Shown: one piece after another, positions 44,669 through 53,346 of the stretch
How positions within the stretch are numbered: position 1 is the first letter of the stretch
Layout: each line of letters begins with the position of its first letter
DNA from: BACL27 sp947488385
GTDB taxonomy: Bacteria; Actinomycetota; Acidimicrobiia; Acidimicrobiales; Ilumatobacteraceae
Reading direction: 5' to 3'
Assembly: GCA_964203655.1 (NCBI GenBank)
Contig: CAXNMJ010000001.1
Coordinates: forward strand, 124,001 to 188,000
Length of the DNA stretch: 64,000 nucleotides
The notes under the pieces: model-generated
What the model saw: only the letters and a program-made list of their open reading frames with translations
Databases searched by the model: none
Told to the model about the DNA's origin: nothing
Made by a program: the position numbers and the translations under genes

Positions 44669-46514
44669 CTAACTTCCGATGATTCCACCGTTTTTGCGAG
44701 TGATCACGATCGTGCAGTCGCGCGGCACAGGGCCAGTTGCACCTGTGTAAGGAGCTGGGAAGTTACTGATCGCTGGACTACCGTCACCTGGGTGTTGCAA
44801 GTTGACAAACATCGTCTTGCGATCTGGAGTGACCGTCACACCTGTAACTTCGCTTCCTTTGACACCTGTGAATAGTCGTCGAATTTCTTTAGTTTTCGCA
44901 TTAGCGACGAGCATTTGGTCATTGAACTTGCCCGGCTGCTCACCATCTGTTTGTACGAAAACACGATCATCAGAGTCAACCCAGATGCCATCGGGTGAAC
45001 CAAACATTTGACCACCTTCGTCGAATGTTTCGTTTGCCAAGAGGAAAATATCCCAAGTGAATGTCAGACCAAGGTATTGACTCGCATCTTTCCAACGCAC
45101 GATGTGGCCATATGTGTTTACTTTCGTTGGGTTCGCTTTGTTGACGTCAGCTTTGCCAACTGTGCCACGTTGCGTGTTGTTCGTCAACGTCACATACATT
45201 TCGCCAGACTTTGAACCAGCGATCCATTCTGGTCGATCCATTTTCGTGGCGCCGACGACATCAGCTGCCATGCGTGTGTAGACCAAAATCTTGTCGAGTG
45301 TCCATGTTGACAAAGCCGGATTGCTCGGGCTCAGTTCAAGCCATGCTCCTGTGCCATCGTCATTGAACTTGGCTACATAGAGCGTGCCCTCGTCAAGAGG
45401 ACTCACACCGGCTTTGATCATCGACTTCCAGTTTGACTTTGAAACAAACTTGTATACATAGTCAAATCGCTCGTCATCACCCATGTAAACAACAATGCGA
45501 CCGTCTTTGCCTTCGACGACTTCGGCACCTTCGTGCTTGACTCGACCGAGCGCCGAGCGCTTGATTGGTTGCGATCCTGGCTTGTTTGGATCAATCTCGA
45601 CTACATAGCCGAAACGATTTGCTTCGTTGGCGTAATTGGCATCTGCCAAGTTGAAGCGCGCATCGAACTTGTGCCAGTCGTAGCCAAACCCTGCGGCCGA
45701 TATACCGTATCGAGCCTGCTCTGCACTGGGCTTCCATGTTGTTGATGTCGCATCCGAAGTAGCCATTGAAGTTTTCTTCACATGTCAAGTATGTGCCCCA
45801 AGGCGTCTTGCCATTTGCGCAGTTATTCATTGTTCCTTGGATTGGATTACCCGCAACGTTCTTAATCAACTCACTTGTCGCGACTGGGCCGCTCATTTTC
45901 GCAAGCGTGTTGACATGCACTCGACGATTCTTTTTGCTCTTGGCGACCTTCCATTTGCCACCGACATTTTCAATTGCTACAACCGAGATGCCGTGTGCAG
46001 CTTGTGACAACGCAACATCGGCCGCGCTCGTTGGCACACTCTTACCCATGATGTGTGGGGTCGTGCCATATTCGTGATTTATGCACATCAAACCTTTTTT
46101 GTTGTCACCGAAATACCACATACCGTCGTGACCAATGCCGATGCTCTGCTCTTGCTGAGCGGCGGTGAAACCTGCATAGTCAAATGATGTGCCGCTTCCG
46201 TCGAGCTTTTCACGCCATGGGATCAACACGCTGTATGAGTATTCAGGCGCAATCGTCGGCATCGGGCTGCCCTGCAACGGAATCGAAGTGAAACCAATTT
46301 TTGGCGACTTTGCCGCAATTACTTGAGACGCTGTCTTAGCGCTCGAACCATTTGATGCAGACGCCGAAGCTACACGGGCGCCAACAAATGTGAGTGCGGC
46401 ACCAGCAAGCGAGCCCACCAAAAGTGAGCGCCTTGACATATAACTATTTACAACATCTTCGAATTCGCGATTATTCGACTTATTGCTTGTTTCTTCGTAC
46501 ATTTCGTTACTCAT
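44669..46514 (-). CDS. phoX: Secreted alkaline phosphatase PhoX (DUF839), frameshifted
   Basis: A calcium-dependent phosphomonoesterase exported by the Tat route; the signal SRRSLLVGSLAGAALTF lies at residues ~27-43. The first frame carries CINHEYGTT, TYLTCEENFNGYFG. It then breaks. RYGISAAGFGYDWHKFDARF, NEANRFGYVVEIDP, RVKHEGAEVV, VYMGDDERFDYVYKF and SPDGIWVDSDDRVFVQ follow in the +1 frame, ending at 44669. One extra base near 45745-45755 (for example one G of GGAT) explains it; the repaired protein is 614 aa. GAGGGG precedes the ATG at 46514. It points to phosphate scavenging from organic phosphate. Confidence 0.88.
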
Positions 46515-46625
46515 TTTTGCCCCTCGTTGGTTTTGTTGGACTTCTGAAGCCCAAACAATAAACAACGTGGATTAACGCAGCAGAATAAATCGGTTAACTG
46601 CTGGTTGCATTTAAACAAACACTTG

Positions 46626-46698
46626 TGGAGCTGAGGGGAATCGAACCCCTGGCCTCTTCCATGCCATGGAAGCGCTCTACCAACTGAGCTACAGCCCC
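46626..46698 (-). tRNA. tRNA-Ala (anticodon GGC)
   Basis: A 73 nt cloverleaf on the minus strand. The acceptor GGGGCTG pairs with CAGCTCC, the D-arm reads GCTCAGTTGGTAGAGC, and the anticodon stem-loop CTTCC-ATGGCAT-GGAAG has GGC at its centre. The T-arm is GGGGTTCGAATCCCC. The discriminator is A, and CCA is not encoded. Confidence 0.97.
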
Positions 46699-46749
46699 AA
46701 AAGACTTCTTTACGCTACCCGACGTAAGCGCCGTCAAACTATCTGACAA

Positions 46750-47124
46750 TTAACTTACGAGGCGCCAACTGACGAGTGGGACGTCTTGATACAGGCGTTC
46801 GATCTCGTAGAACCGACGGGTGTCATCGTCAAAAACATGAACCACAACACTGCCGTAGTCGATCAAGATCCACTGCTGTTGCGAGACACCTTCACTTGAA
46901 AGTGGCGACCGACCCGTCTCAGTGCGAACCGCATCTGTTATTGCATCACAAATCGTGCGTACTTGGCGCTTGTTGCCGGCACTGGCAACGACAAACAAAT
47001 CTGTGATCGCCAAAACTTCGCCAACATCTAGAACCGTAATATCAGTCGCCTGTTTTTCATCGGCGGCTCGCGCAGCAATCTTGGCGATAAGCAGCGCTTC
47101 GGGTTGAGGTTGAAAAGTTGTCAT
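46750..47124 (-). CDS. rsfS: Ribosomal silencing factor RsfS
   Basis: A 124 aa protein that binds L14 and blocks subunit joining in starvation. KQATDITVLDVGEVLAITDLF, VASAGNKRQV and WILIDYGSVVVHVF are typical of the RsfS/Iojap family. Its ATG overlaps the upstream LCP-like gene by 4 bp (47121-47124). The nadD - LCP-like - rsfS order is common in actinobacteria. Confidence 0.94.
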   Translation of the reverse strand: MTTFQPQPEALLIAKIAARAADEKQATDITVLDVGEVLAITDLFVVASAGNKRQVRTICDAITDAVRTETGRSPLSSEGVSQQQWILIDYGSVVVHVFDDDTRRFYEIERLYQDVPLVSWRLVS

Positions 47125-48359
47125 TCGTCGCCGGCCACCACGGTAGTGGTCGGAATCGGCGGATTACCTTCGAGAAACACGGCAAATGTCGCGCCAATAA
47201 CAATTTGTACATCGATGCCTTGAGCACGTTCGCTCGTGCGCGCAGCGGTCACCTCGCCAATGTACGAAACGAGGTCTTCAACGCCACCCAAAACGTTTTG
47301 GTCGACGTACAGAATCTGCGTGACATCTGGCGGTGGTCCAGGAACTTCGCGCACCAGAGCCACATTTAGACCCTTGGCTAGCAAACGGCGCACAATCTCG
47401 CGACTCACGACGGGGTTATTGAACGGACTATCAATCTGCACCGACAATTGACCCGCGACACCTGTGCCGGTGATCGATGTTGGTGCGACGCTGGCCATAA
47501 TCATCGTCACTTCGGCCACATCGAGTTGATACATATCGACACCAAACGGATTCAACTCGGAGTTTGTTACAGCAGTTGCGGCGAATTGCCAAACTTGAAC
47601 CGGACCGGCAATAAGGCGCTGAAAAAATGCGTCGATGTCAGTTAAATCTTCAACTGATGTATCAGTATTCGACGCAATGTCATTGGGTCTTGGCCCCAAA
47701 CCCAAACCAACAGTGTTGGCAATCGCGGTCAACACAGACTTTTGATGATTGAAGCGATCGGATTCTGCTTGATCTGTTTGTCGCGCCAGCAAAATATCGA
47801 CCAGTGTCGATGTTTCAACCGTGGTGCGCCCAAGTTTGGCGACCGTGCGCAATGCGCCGTCAATTTCGGTGTTGCGCACGTCAGTATCCAAAAGAATTTC
47901 TGCAGGGCCGATCGAGTCAATCAAAGAAGTTGCATCGGCACGACCCAAAATTGCGACCGCTGAAAATGAGACGTCAAGCAAACCTTCGACATCGGCGACG
48001 AATGCCGTGACATCGCCACCCGAATAAGAATCAGAAACTCGGCGGGGCTCTTCGCCATCTCGAACTTCTGCCATTGAACGCGCGGGCAGCGAAATAATTG
48101 TGCCGCCAGGACTGCTGCCTGAAAGCGCAATCACATTGATCGACGTAATTTCTTGCGAAGTGTTGACGGTTGCCAACAATGCAACTGGCGTGCTCAAAAT
48201 TTTGAGCGTGCGAACATTGTTGACATTTGTTCCGCTGCCAGAATTGAGAACCGAGTTATAGCCAACGACGAGACCCGCAGGCAACATCAACGCGGCGGCA
48301 ATACCGCAGCAAAGCGCAACGATTGCTCGCTGTTTTTGTCGATACGGAATTGCTGTCAC
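47121..48359 (-). CDS. LCP/LytR-like protein with LytR_C domain (degenerate catalytic residues)
   Basis: A 412 aa membrane-anchored protein with one N-terminal transmembrane helix (~residues 12-34). The middle region follows the LCP layout: TSINVIALS, IISLPARSMAEV, FVADVEGLLDVSFSAVAIL and SLIDSIGPAEILL. The C-terminal part from VQIDSPFNNPVV to YIGEVTAA is a LytR_C domain. The Asp and the PRD-type Arg pattern normally needed for phosphotransfer are altered (ISLPARS), so it may not be an active ligase. It overlaps nadD and rsfS by 4 bp each and is probably co-translated. Confidence 0.72.
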   Translation of the reverse strand: MTAIPYRQKQRAIVALCCGIAAALMLPAGLVVGYNSVLNSGSGTNVNNVRTLKILSTPVALLATVNTSQEITSINVIALSGSSPGGTIISLPARSMAEVRDGEEPRRVSDSYSGGDVTAFVADVEGLLDVSFSAVAILGRADATSLIDSIGPAEILLDTDVRNTEIDGALRTVAKLGRTTVETSTLVDILLARQTDQAESDRFNHQKSVLTAIANTVGLGLGPRPNDIASNTDTSVEDLTDIDAFFQRLIAGPVQVWQFAATAVTNSELNPFGVDMYQLDVAEVTMIMASVAPTSITGTGVAGQLSVQIDSPFNNPVVSREIVRRLLAKGLNVALVREVPGPPPDVTQILYVDQNVLGGVEDLVSYIGEVTAARTSERAQGIDVQIVIGATFAVFLEGNPPIPTTTVVAGDE

Positions 48360-48937
48360 TTTTTTGATCCGTATAAACCGCGAGCAGAAATCACTTGCAT
48401 CACTTCATCGGAAATCAAATATTCAAGGGGTCGCCCATCCACGAAACGCGCGCGCAAGTCTGACGAACTGACTTCAAGCCGGGGAACTTCGACACGGTTC
48501 CACTGATATTCACTTGGCGGAGTTATCGGCGAACCAGGTCGGTCGACAACAACGAGTGTCGACAACTTGGCGATCTCGTTTGCGCGTTGCCACGTGCCGA
48601 ACTTGGCCGCGGCGTCATCGCCGACGATCGTGAAGAGCTCGGCATCGGGATAACGCTCTCGCAACATTTGTAGCGTGTCAGCGGTAAAACTTGGACCGCC
48701 GCGGGTGATCTCGTCATCGCCGGCAACTAGTCCATCAACACCTGCAATTGCTGCTCGAACCATAGCCAGACGGTCGGTGGCGCTGGCGACCTCGCGAGTG
48801 CCATGTTTTTGCCACGGATCATTGGCCACCATCAGCACGACTAAGTCGAGTTTGAGCACATGGCGAACGTTGACCGCCGTCACAAGATGGCCGAGGTGAG
48901 GTGGGTCAAATGTTCCCCCGAACAGTCCGACACGCAT
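48356..48937 (-). CDS. nadD: Nicotinate-nucleotide adenylyltransferase
   Basis: A 193 aa enzyme of NAD synthesis that adenylates nicotinic acid mononucleotide. The nucleotidyltransferase motif GLFGGTFDPPHLGHL is at the N-terminus, and the C-terminal ISSTxxR-type motif appears as EVSSSDLRARF. The ATG at 48937 has a strong GGAGG ribosome-binding site; the frame open to 49000 is not needed. It leads the nadD - LCP-like - rsfS operon. Confidence 0.94.
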   Translation of the reverse strand: MRVGLFGGTFDPPHLGHLVTAVNVRHVLKLDLVVLMVANDPWQKHGTREVASATDRLAMVRAAIAGVDGLVAGDDEITRGGPSFTADTLQMLRERYPDAELFTIVGDDAAAKFGTWQRANEIAKLSTLVVVDRPGSPITPPSEYQWNRVEVPRLEVSSSDLRARFVDGRPLEYLISDEVMQVISARGLYGSKK

Positions 48938-49043
48938 TGGCACCTCCAAAGTGTATGAGTTCACGTATCGGTCGGTCTGAATTGCCGGATTAAAAGCCAT
49001 ATAAAACTTGGGTCAAAAAATTATGAAAATTTTCACTAACCCC

Positions 49044-49072
49044 TTGACCAAGTCGTGCCGATGCCCTAATGT
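49044..49072 (+). promoter_or_regulatory. Sigma70-type promoter of the sigma factor gene
   Basis: -35 TTGACC (49044-49049), a 17 bp spacer and -10 TAATGT (49067-49072). The start of transcription would be near 49079, leaving a ~40 nt leader with an AAGAAAGAG ribosome-binding site before the ATG at 49120. It is one of the few leadered promoters in the window. Confidence 0.75.
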
Positions 49073-49119
49073 AACAACTCCCCCGAATACCCCCCGATTA
49101 AAAGAAAGAGTTACCCCCC

Positions 49120-49947
49120 ATGTCTGACTCAATTGGCATCTACCTGAACGAAATTGGCAAAGTTGCGTTGCTCAACGCCGAAGATGAGCGCGATCTTTCA
49201 AAAGCGATTGAAGCTGGCCGCGAAGCACGAAAGCGTCACGAAAAAGGTGAACGCGGTGCTGCAATTCGTGCCGACATTCGCAATGCTGCTCGTGCCAAAG
49301 ATCGTTTCATTCGATCCAACCTCAGACTCGTAGTTTCAATTGCACGTCGTTACCCATTGCCACAGGGCATGGACTTGCTCGACTTGATTCAAGAAGGCAA
49401 CCTTGGTCTCGAACACGCAGTCGACAAGTTCGACTGGCGTCGTGGTTTCAAATTTTCGACATATGCAACATTTTGGATTCGTCAAGCCATCGGTCGTGCG
49501 CTAGACCAAAAAGCAAGCCTCATTCGAATTCCTGGTGATCGTTCGGCAACTCTTCGCGCTGCATTGCGTCAAGGTTCGGGCGATGCCGAAGGTTTGAGTG
49601 CGATGAACGCAGAGCTACACCGCTTGACAACGCCAGTTTCGCTCGACAAGACAATTGGCGAAGATGGCGATGCAACTTTGGGCGACCTCGTACCAAACGA
49701 AGACATCAGTCCAGAAGATGCAGTCATGGGCATGGTTGACACCAACCTGCTCGACCGTTTGTTGGGCACACTCGACGAGCGTGCACGTTACGCAGTTGAA
49801 GCTCGTTTCGGTTTGCATGACGGAGAGCGAAAGAGCTTCCGTCAAGTTGGCGAAGAGCTCGGTGTAACAGCAGAAGCAGCACGTCGCCTCGTAAGCCGTG
49901 CGGTAGATACGCTTCGCGACGACGCTGGCGAAATCCTCACCGTATAA
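49120..49947 (+). CDS. RNA polymerase sigma factor, sigma70 group 2-like
   Basis: A 275 aa sigma factor without region 1.1. Region 1.2 is IGIYLNEIGKVALL. Region 2 has NLRLVVSIARRY, DLLDLIQEGNLGLEHAVDKFDW and FKFSTYATFWIRQAIGRAL. Region 4 has ERARYAVEARFGLHDGE and the helix-turn-helix FRQVGEELGVTAEAARRL. Its size fits a non-essential group 2 factor, but a main housekeeping role in this compact genome cannot be ruled out. The strong promoter suggests high expression. Confidence 0.92.
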   Translation: MSDSIGIYLNEIGKVALLNAEDERDLSKAIEAGREARKRHEKGERGAAIRADIRNAARAKDRFIRSNLRLVVSIARRYPLPQGMDLLDLIQEGNLGLEHAVDKFDWRRGFKFSTYATFWIRQAIGRALDQKASLIRIPGDRSATLRAALRQGSGDAEGLSAMNAELHRLTTPVSLDKTIGEDGDATLGDLVPNEDISPEDAVMGMVDTNLLDRLLGTLDERARYAVEARFGLHDGERKSFRQVGEELGVTAEAARRLVSRAVDTLRDDAGEILTV

Positions 49948-49962
49948 CGCATCTTGCCGTAA

Positions 49963-49968
49963 TAGGGT
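49963..49968 (+). promoter_or_regulatory. -10 box for the DAHP synthase gene (leaderless)
   Basis: TAGGGT, then 7 nt, then the ATG at 49976; no ribosome-binding site. Confidence 0.45.
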
Positions 49969-49975
49969 TATCAAT

Positions 49976-51325
49976 ATGAGTAACCGCTGGTCTCCGTCGT
50001 CTTGGCAGAGCGTTGTTGCTGCACAGCAGCCAAAATGGCCCGACCAAACTGAACTTGACCATGCCCTGAAGCAGATCGCTTCGTATCCCCCGCTTGTTTT
50101 TGCTGGTGAAGCCCGTTCGCTGCTCGCATCGCTTGGTCAGGTTGCCAGTGGCAATGCATTTTTACTGCAAGCCGGAGACTGCGCCGAGAGTTTTGAAGAG
50201 TTCACCGCAGTAAATATTCGCGAGAAGCTTCGCGTAATTTTGCAGATGGCAGTGATGCTCACCTATTCAATGGGCGTGCCGGTCGTAAAAGTTGGTCGAA
50301 TCGCAGGCCAGTTTGCAAAGCCGCGATCAAGCGACACCGAAAAAATCGGCAACCTCGAATTGCCATCATTTCGTGGCCACATGGTCAACGACCCAGCGCC
50401 GCATAGCGAGTCGCGTGTGCCGAATCCGCAAAGACTGGTGCAGGCTTATCACCAGTCGGCAAGCACGCTTAACTTGTTGCGTGCATTCACCAAAGGTGGT
50501 TTTGCCGATCTAAATCGCGTTCATGCTTGGAACCAAGAGTTCGTCACTTCAAGCGCTGAAGGTCAGCGATACGAACAAGTGGCCGGCGAAGTCGAACGAG
50601 CACTCGCATTTATGCGTGCCTGCGGCGTCGACACCGAGAGCCACAGCGCGCTGCACGAAGTTGATTTCTACACGAGTCATGAAGCTTTGTTATTGGGATA
50701 CGAAGAGGCGCTCACACGTCAAGACTCGCTCACGGGCGGTTGGTATGACTGCTCAGCGCACATGTTGTGGATTGGTGAGCGCACGCGTCAACTCGATGGC
50801 GCACATATCGAGTTCTTGCGCGGCGTCGGCAACCCGGTTGGTTGCAAAATTGGGCCAGAGACAACCACTGACTTTGTTTTATCGTTGTGCGAGATTCTCA
50901 ACCCAGCGCGAGTGCCTGGTCGTCTCACTCTGATCACGCGCATGGGCGCTGACAAAATCGAACAAGGTTTGCGTCCGTTAATTCGTGCAGTTCGCGATGC
51001 AGGCCACCCCGTGGTTTGGGCTTGCGATCCGATGCACGCCAATACGTTTACGGCAACCAACGGTCGCAAGACTCGCCACTTTGACGACATCATTCGTGAA
51101 ATCACTGGTTTCGTCTTGGCTCATCGCGCCGAAAACACATGGCCGGGCGGCATTCATATCGAGTTGACCGGCGACAACGTCACCGAATGTTTGGGTGGCG
51201 CCGAATCTGTGAGTCAAGAAGATCTCGACACCCGCTACGAAACTGTTTGCGACCCGCGGCTCAACGCACGCCAGTCGTTAGATCTTGCATTTCGTGTTGC
51301 CGAACTAATTCGCTCAGCAAAATAG
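49976..51325 (+). CDS. aroG: Class II DAHP synthase (3-deoxy-7-phosphoheptulonate synthase)
   Basis: A 449 aa enzyme that condenses PEP and erythrose-4-phosphate, the first step of aromatic synthesis. Class II features are QAGDCAESFEEF, VVKVGRIAGQFAKPRS, DPAPHSESRVPNPQRL, GEVERALAFMRACGVD, HMLWIGERTRQLDGAH and WACDPMHANTFTATNGRKTRHFDD in outline. Metal ligands (the Cys of GDCAE, His of DPMHAN, Glu and Asp near the end) are present. The chorismate mutase fusion at 26.9 kb acts later in the same pathway. Confidence 0.95.
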   Translation: MSNRWSPSSWQSVVAAQQPKWPDQTELDHALKQIASYPPLVFAGEARSLLASLGQVASGNAFLLQAGDCAESFEEFTAVNIREKLRVILQMAVMLTYSMGVPVVKVGRIAGQFAKPRSSDTEKIGNLELPSFRGHMVNDPAPHSESRVPNPQRLVQAYHQSASTLNLLRAFTKGGFADLNRVHAWNQEFVTSSAEGQRYEQVAGEVERALAFMRACGVDTESHSALHEVDFYTSHEALLLGYEEALTRQDSLTGGWYDCSAHMLWIGERTRQLDGAHIEFLRGVGNPVGCKIGPETTTDFVLSLCEILNPARVPGRLTLITRMGADKIEQGLRPLIRAVRDAGHPVVWACDPMHANTFTATNGRKTRHFDDIIREITGFVLAHRAENTWPGGIHIELTGDNVTECLGGAESVSQEDLDTRYETVCDPRLNARQSLDLAFRVAELIRSAK

Positions 51326-51329
51326 CCCG

Positions 51330-52142
51330 ATGCGGGCATTTGATCTCGCACGCGAATGGCCTGCATCAAGCACATCGATTTGCGTTATTGATCGTCAGGG
51401 CGAGTCACACTCTTTTGGCGACACAAGTCGCGCTTCACGAATTGCGTCAGTTTCAAAACTGTTAACTGCATGGGCGACACACGTCGCAGTCGAAGAAGGC
51501 TCAACCTCGCTTGAAGCGTCGATCGGCCAACAAAACTGCACCCTCGCCCACTTGCTGGCGCACGCCGGTGGCTACAGCTTTGATGGTGCCGTACCAATTG
51601 TTGCAGCAAAACGTAAACGCATTTATTCGAATACGGGCTACGACTTGATCACCCAACATGTTGCTGAGGTAACTGGCATTGAGTTCAGCGAATATCTCAA
51701 AGATGCGATCTTTGCGCCGCTTGGCATGAACAAAAGTTTCTTGAACGGTTCTGGAGCATCGGCTGTTGTCTCATGCGTTGATGATCTAGTCGAATTTGCT
51801 CTCGAGTTGAGAAACCCGAGTTTGATTTCAGTCGCCACCGCGAATGCTGCAACAACAACGCAATTTGCCGAACTTGAAGGTGTCGTGCCTGGCGTCGGAC
51901 GCTTTGATCCGTGCAACTGGGGCTTTGGCCCAGAGATTCACGGATCAAAACATCCGCATTGGATGGGCACACGCAACAGCGCATCTACTTTCGGGCACTT
52001 CGGCGGAAGCGGTTCGTTTATCTGGCACGACCCGGCTGCCAACGTTTCATGTGTTGGGCTATGCGAAGTCGAGTTTGATGCGTGGGCATTGCACCATTGG
52101 CCGATTTTTTTCGACGCCGTGCTTGATGAGTTGGCGCGATGA
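51330..52142 (+). CDS. Beta-lactamase-fold serine hydrolase
   Basis: A 270 aa member of the serine beta-lactamase-like/class C-related family. The SxxK motif is SVSK in RIASVSKLLTAWA (~residue 40), and YSNTGYD supplies the YxN tyrosine. The C-terminal HFGGSGSF replaces the KTG box. No signal peptide is seen, so a cytoplasmic esterase or peptidase role is more likely than drug resistance. The ATG at 51330 follows the DAHP synthase stop by 4 bp. Its own stop overlaps the first ATG of an unusual mini-ORF chain leading to the MFS gene. Confidence 0.8.
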   Translation: MRAFDLAREWPASSTSICVIDRQGESHSFGDTSRASRIASVSKLLTAWATHVAVEEGSTSLEASIGQQNCTLAHLLAHAGGYSFDGAVPIVAAKRKRIYSNTGYDLITQHVAEVTGIEFSEYLKDAIFAPLGMNKSFLNGSGASAVVSCVDDLVEFALELRNPSLISVATANAATTTQFAELEGVVPGVGRFDPCNWGFGPEIHGSKHPHWMGTRNSASTFGHFGGSGSFIWHDPAANVSCVGLCEVEFDAWALHHWPIFFDAVLDELAR

Positions 52143-52171
52143 ACAAGCTGCGATGAATAGACCGCGATGAA
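52136..52171 (+). repeat. Three 14 bp-spaced ATGA junctions with two 5-codon mini-ORFs
   Basis: GCGATGAA occurs at 52136, 52150 and 52164. The first ATG (52139) overlaps the hydrolase stop and encodes MNKLR before a TGA that overlaps the second ATG (52153). That encodes MNRPR before a TGA overlapping the third ATG (52167), the start of the MFS gene. Each handover is a 4 bp ATGA overlap. Confidence 0.7.
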
Positions 52172-53318
52172 TAAGCATAGTCAACGCGCTGATTTGTTAT
52201 TGCTGTTGTTCAGTGTTTTTGCGACCGCGGCGGCCAACAGCGTTGTGTTCGCCTCAATGTCTGAACTGCAAGAACAATACGGATACGCCGACTCAGCGCT
52301 TGGCTTGATCGCTGGCACGGGTTTTGCAATGGGTCTTTTGGTTCAGTTATTTGTTGCCCCACTCGCCGACCGCGGATACGGCAAAAATTTGATTCAAGTC
52401 GGTCTGGGTTTGGCTGCAATCGGCTCGGTAATTTTCGCAATGGGCGATTCTCTGCTTACTTTTGTTTTTGCGCGCGGAGTCGTTGGCGCCTCAATCGGTA
52501 TGACGTTTCCGGCAGTGCGGGCTTTGGCTGCGCACTTAGATGAAAAACGTAGTGCTGAAAGACTCGGCGCGGTTGCTGGTATGGAGATCGGCGGTTTTGT
52601 TTCAGGTCCACTGATTGGCTCGCTGATAATTGGGCCATTCGGTTTGGATGCAACGTTCTTGCTATTCGGCGCACTTGCAGTGGTGGCGATTTTGATCATC
52701 AGCCCACGCAAGTTTCCAGAGTTGGCATCGAGCACCGAATCGCAGCGACTGAGTTTTGATTTACTTCGAATTCGCAATGTACGGGTCGCACTCATCTTGA
52801 CACTCGCGGTCACATTTCCGACCGGAATGTTCGACGCACTTTGGGATCGATTTCTAGACGACCTAGGTGGCAACAACGCGATGACAGGTTTAACTTTTGC
52901 TGTGTACGGCTTGCCATTTATTTTGTTTTCAGCTCGTGCGGGCAAGATGATCGACAAGCGTTCACCGATGGCAGTTGCATTGTGGTTGGTTGTTCCAATC
53001 AGTTTGCTGACTGTCTTGTATGGCGTGATCACAAATCCGTGGGTGATTTTGGGTGTTGGCCTATTCGAAGGCTTAGTACAAGCGTCGGTGATACCGGCTG
53101 CGCTCTCGGCAATTGCCAAGGCTGCGCCTGTTGGGCGCGCGTCTGCTGCTCAAGGTTTGTCGGGCGCGGTAAACGTTTTTGGCCAAATGGTGGCTGCATT
53201 TATTGCGCCATCGATTTATGGTGCATACGGTGCGTTCATCACATTTTTTGTGGTCGCAATTGGCATCGCCGCAATCGCCAGCATTGCTGGCTTCATGCAC
53301 TTGCGCAGTCCGATTTAG
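52167..53318 (+). CDS. MFS transporter
   Basis: A 383 aa protein with about 12 hydrophobic segments. LVQLFVAPLADRGYGKN matches the family's loop 2-3 motif (GxLaDrxGrkx), and RGVVGASIGMTFPAVRALAA follows in the next helices. It resembles drug/metabolite efflux MFS carriers; the substrate is not predictable. The start at 52167 is the last of three overlapping ATGA junctions downstream of the hydrolase gene. It converges on the thiolase gene with a hairpin in between. Confidence 0.86.
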   Translation: MNKHSQRADLLLLLFSVFATAAANSVVFASMSELQEQYGYADSALGLIAGTGFAMGLLVQLFVAPLADRGYGKNLIQVGLGLAAIGSVIFAMGDSLLTFVFARGVVGASIGMTFPAVRALAAHLDEKRSAERLGAVAGMEIGGFVSGPLIGSLIIGPFGLDATFLLFGALAVVAILIISPRKFPELASSTESQRLSFDLLRIRNVRVALILTLAVTFPTGMFDALWDRFLDDLGGNNAMTGLTFAVYGLPFILFSARAGKMIDKRSPMAVALWLVVPISLLTVLYGVITNPWVILGVGLFEGLVQASVIPAALSAIAKAAPVGRASAAQGLSGAVNVFGQMVAAFIAPSIYGAYGAFITFFVVAIGIAAIASIAGFMHLRSPI

Positions 53319-53322
53319 TTAT

Positions 53323-53346
53323 CTAGTGCTAATTATTTCGCGCTAG
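53323..53346. terminator. Hairpin between convergent MFS and thiolase genes
   Basis: CTAGTGC (53323-53329) pairs with GCGCTAG (53340-53346), one G-U included, across a 10 nt loop, 5 bp after the MFS stop and ending 1 bp before the thiolase stop. Confidence 0.45.

Noticed and set aside
51330..52142. True beta-lactamase resistance gene
   Set aside because: No signal peptide and a changed third motif; it is a generic serine hydrolase of the same fold.
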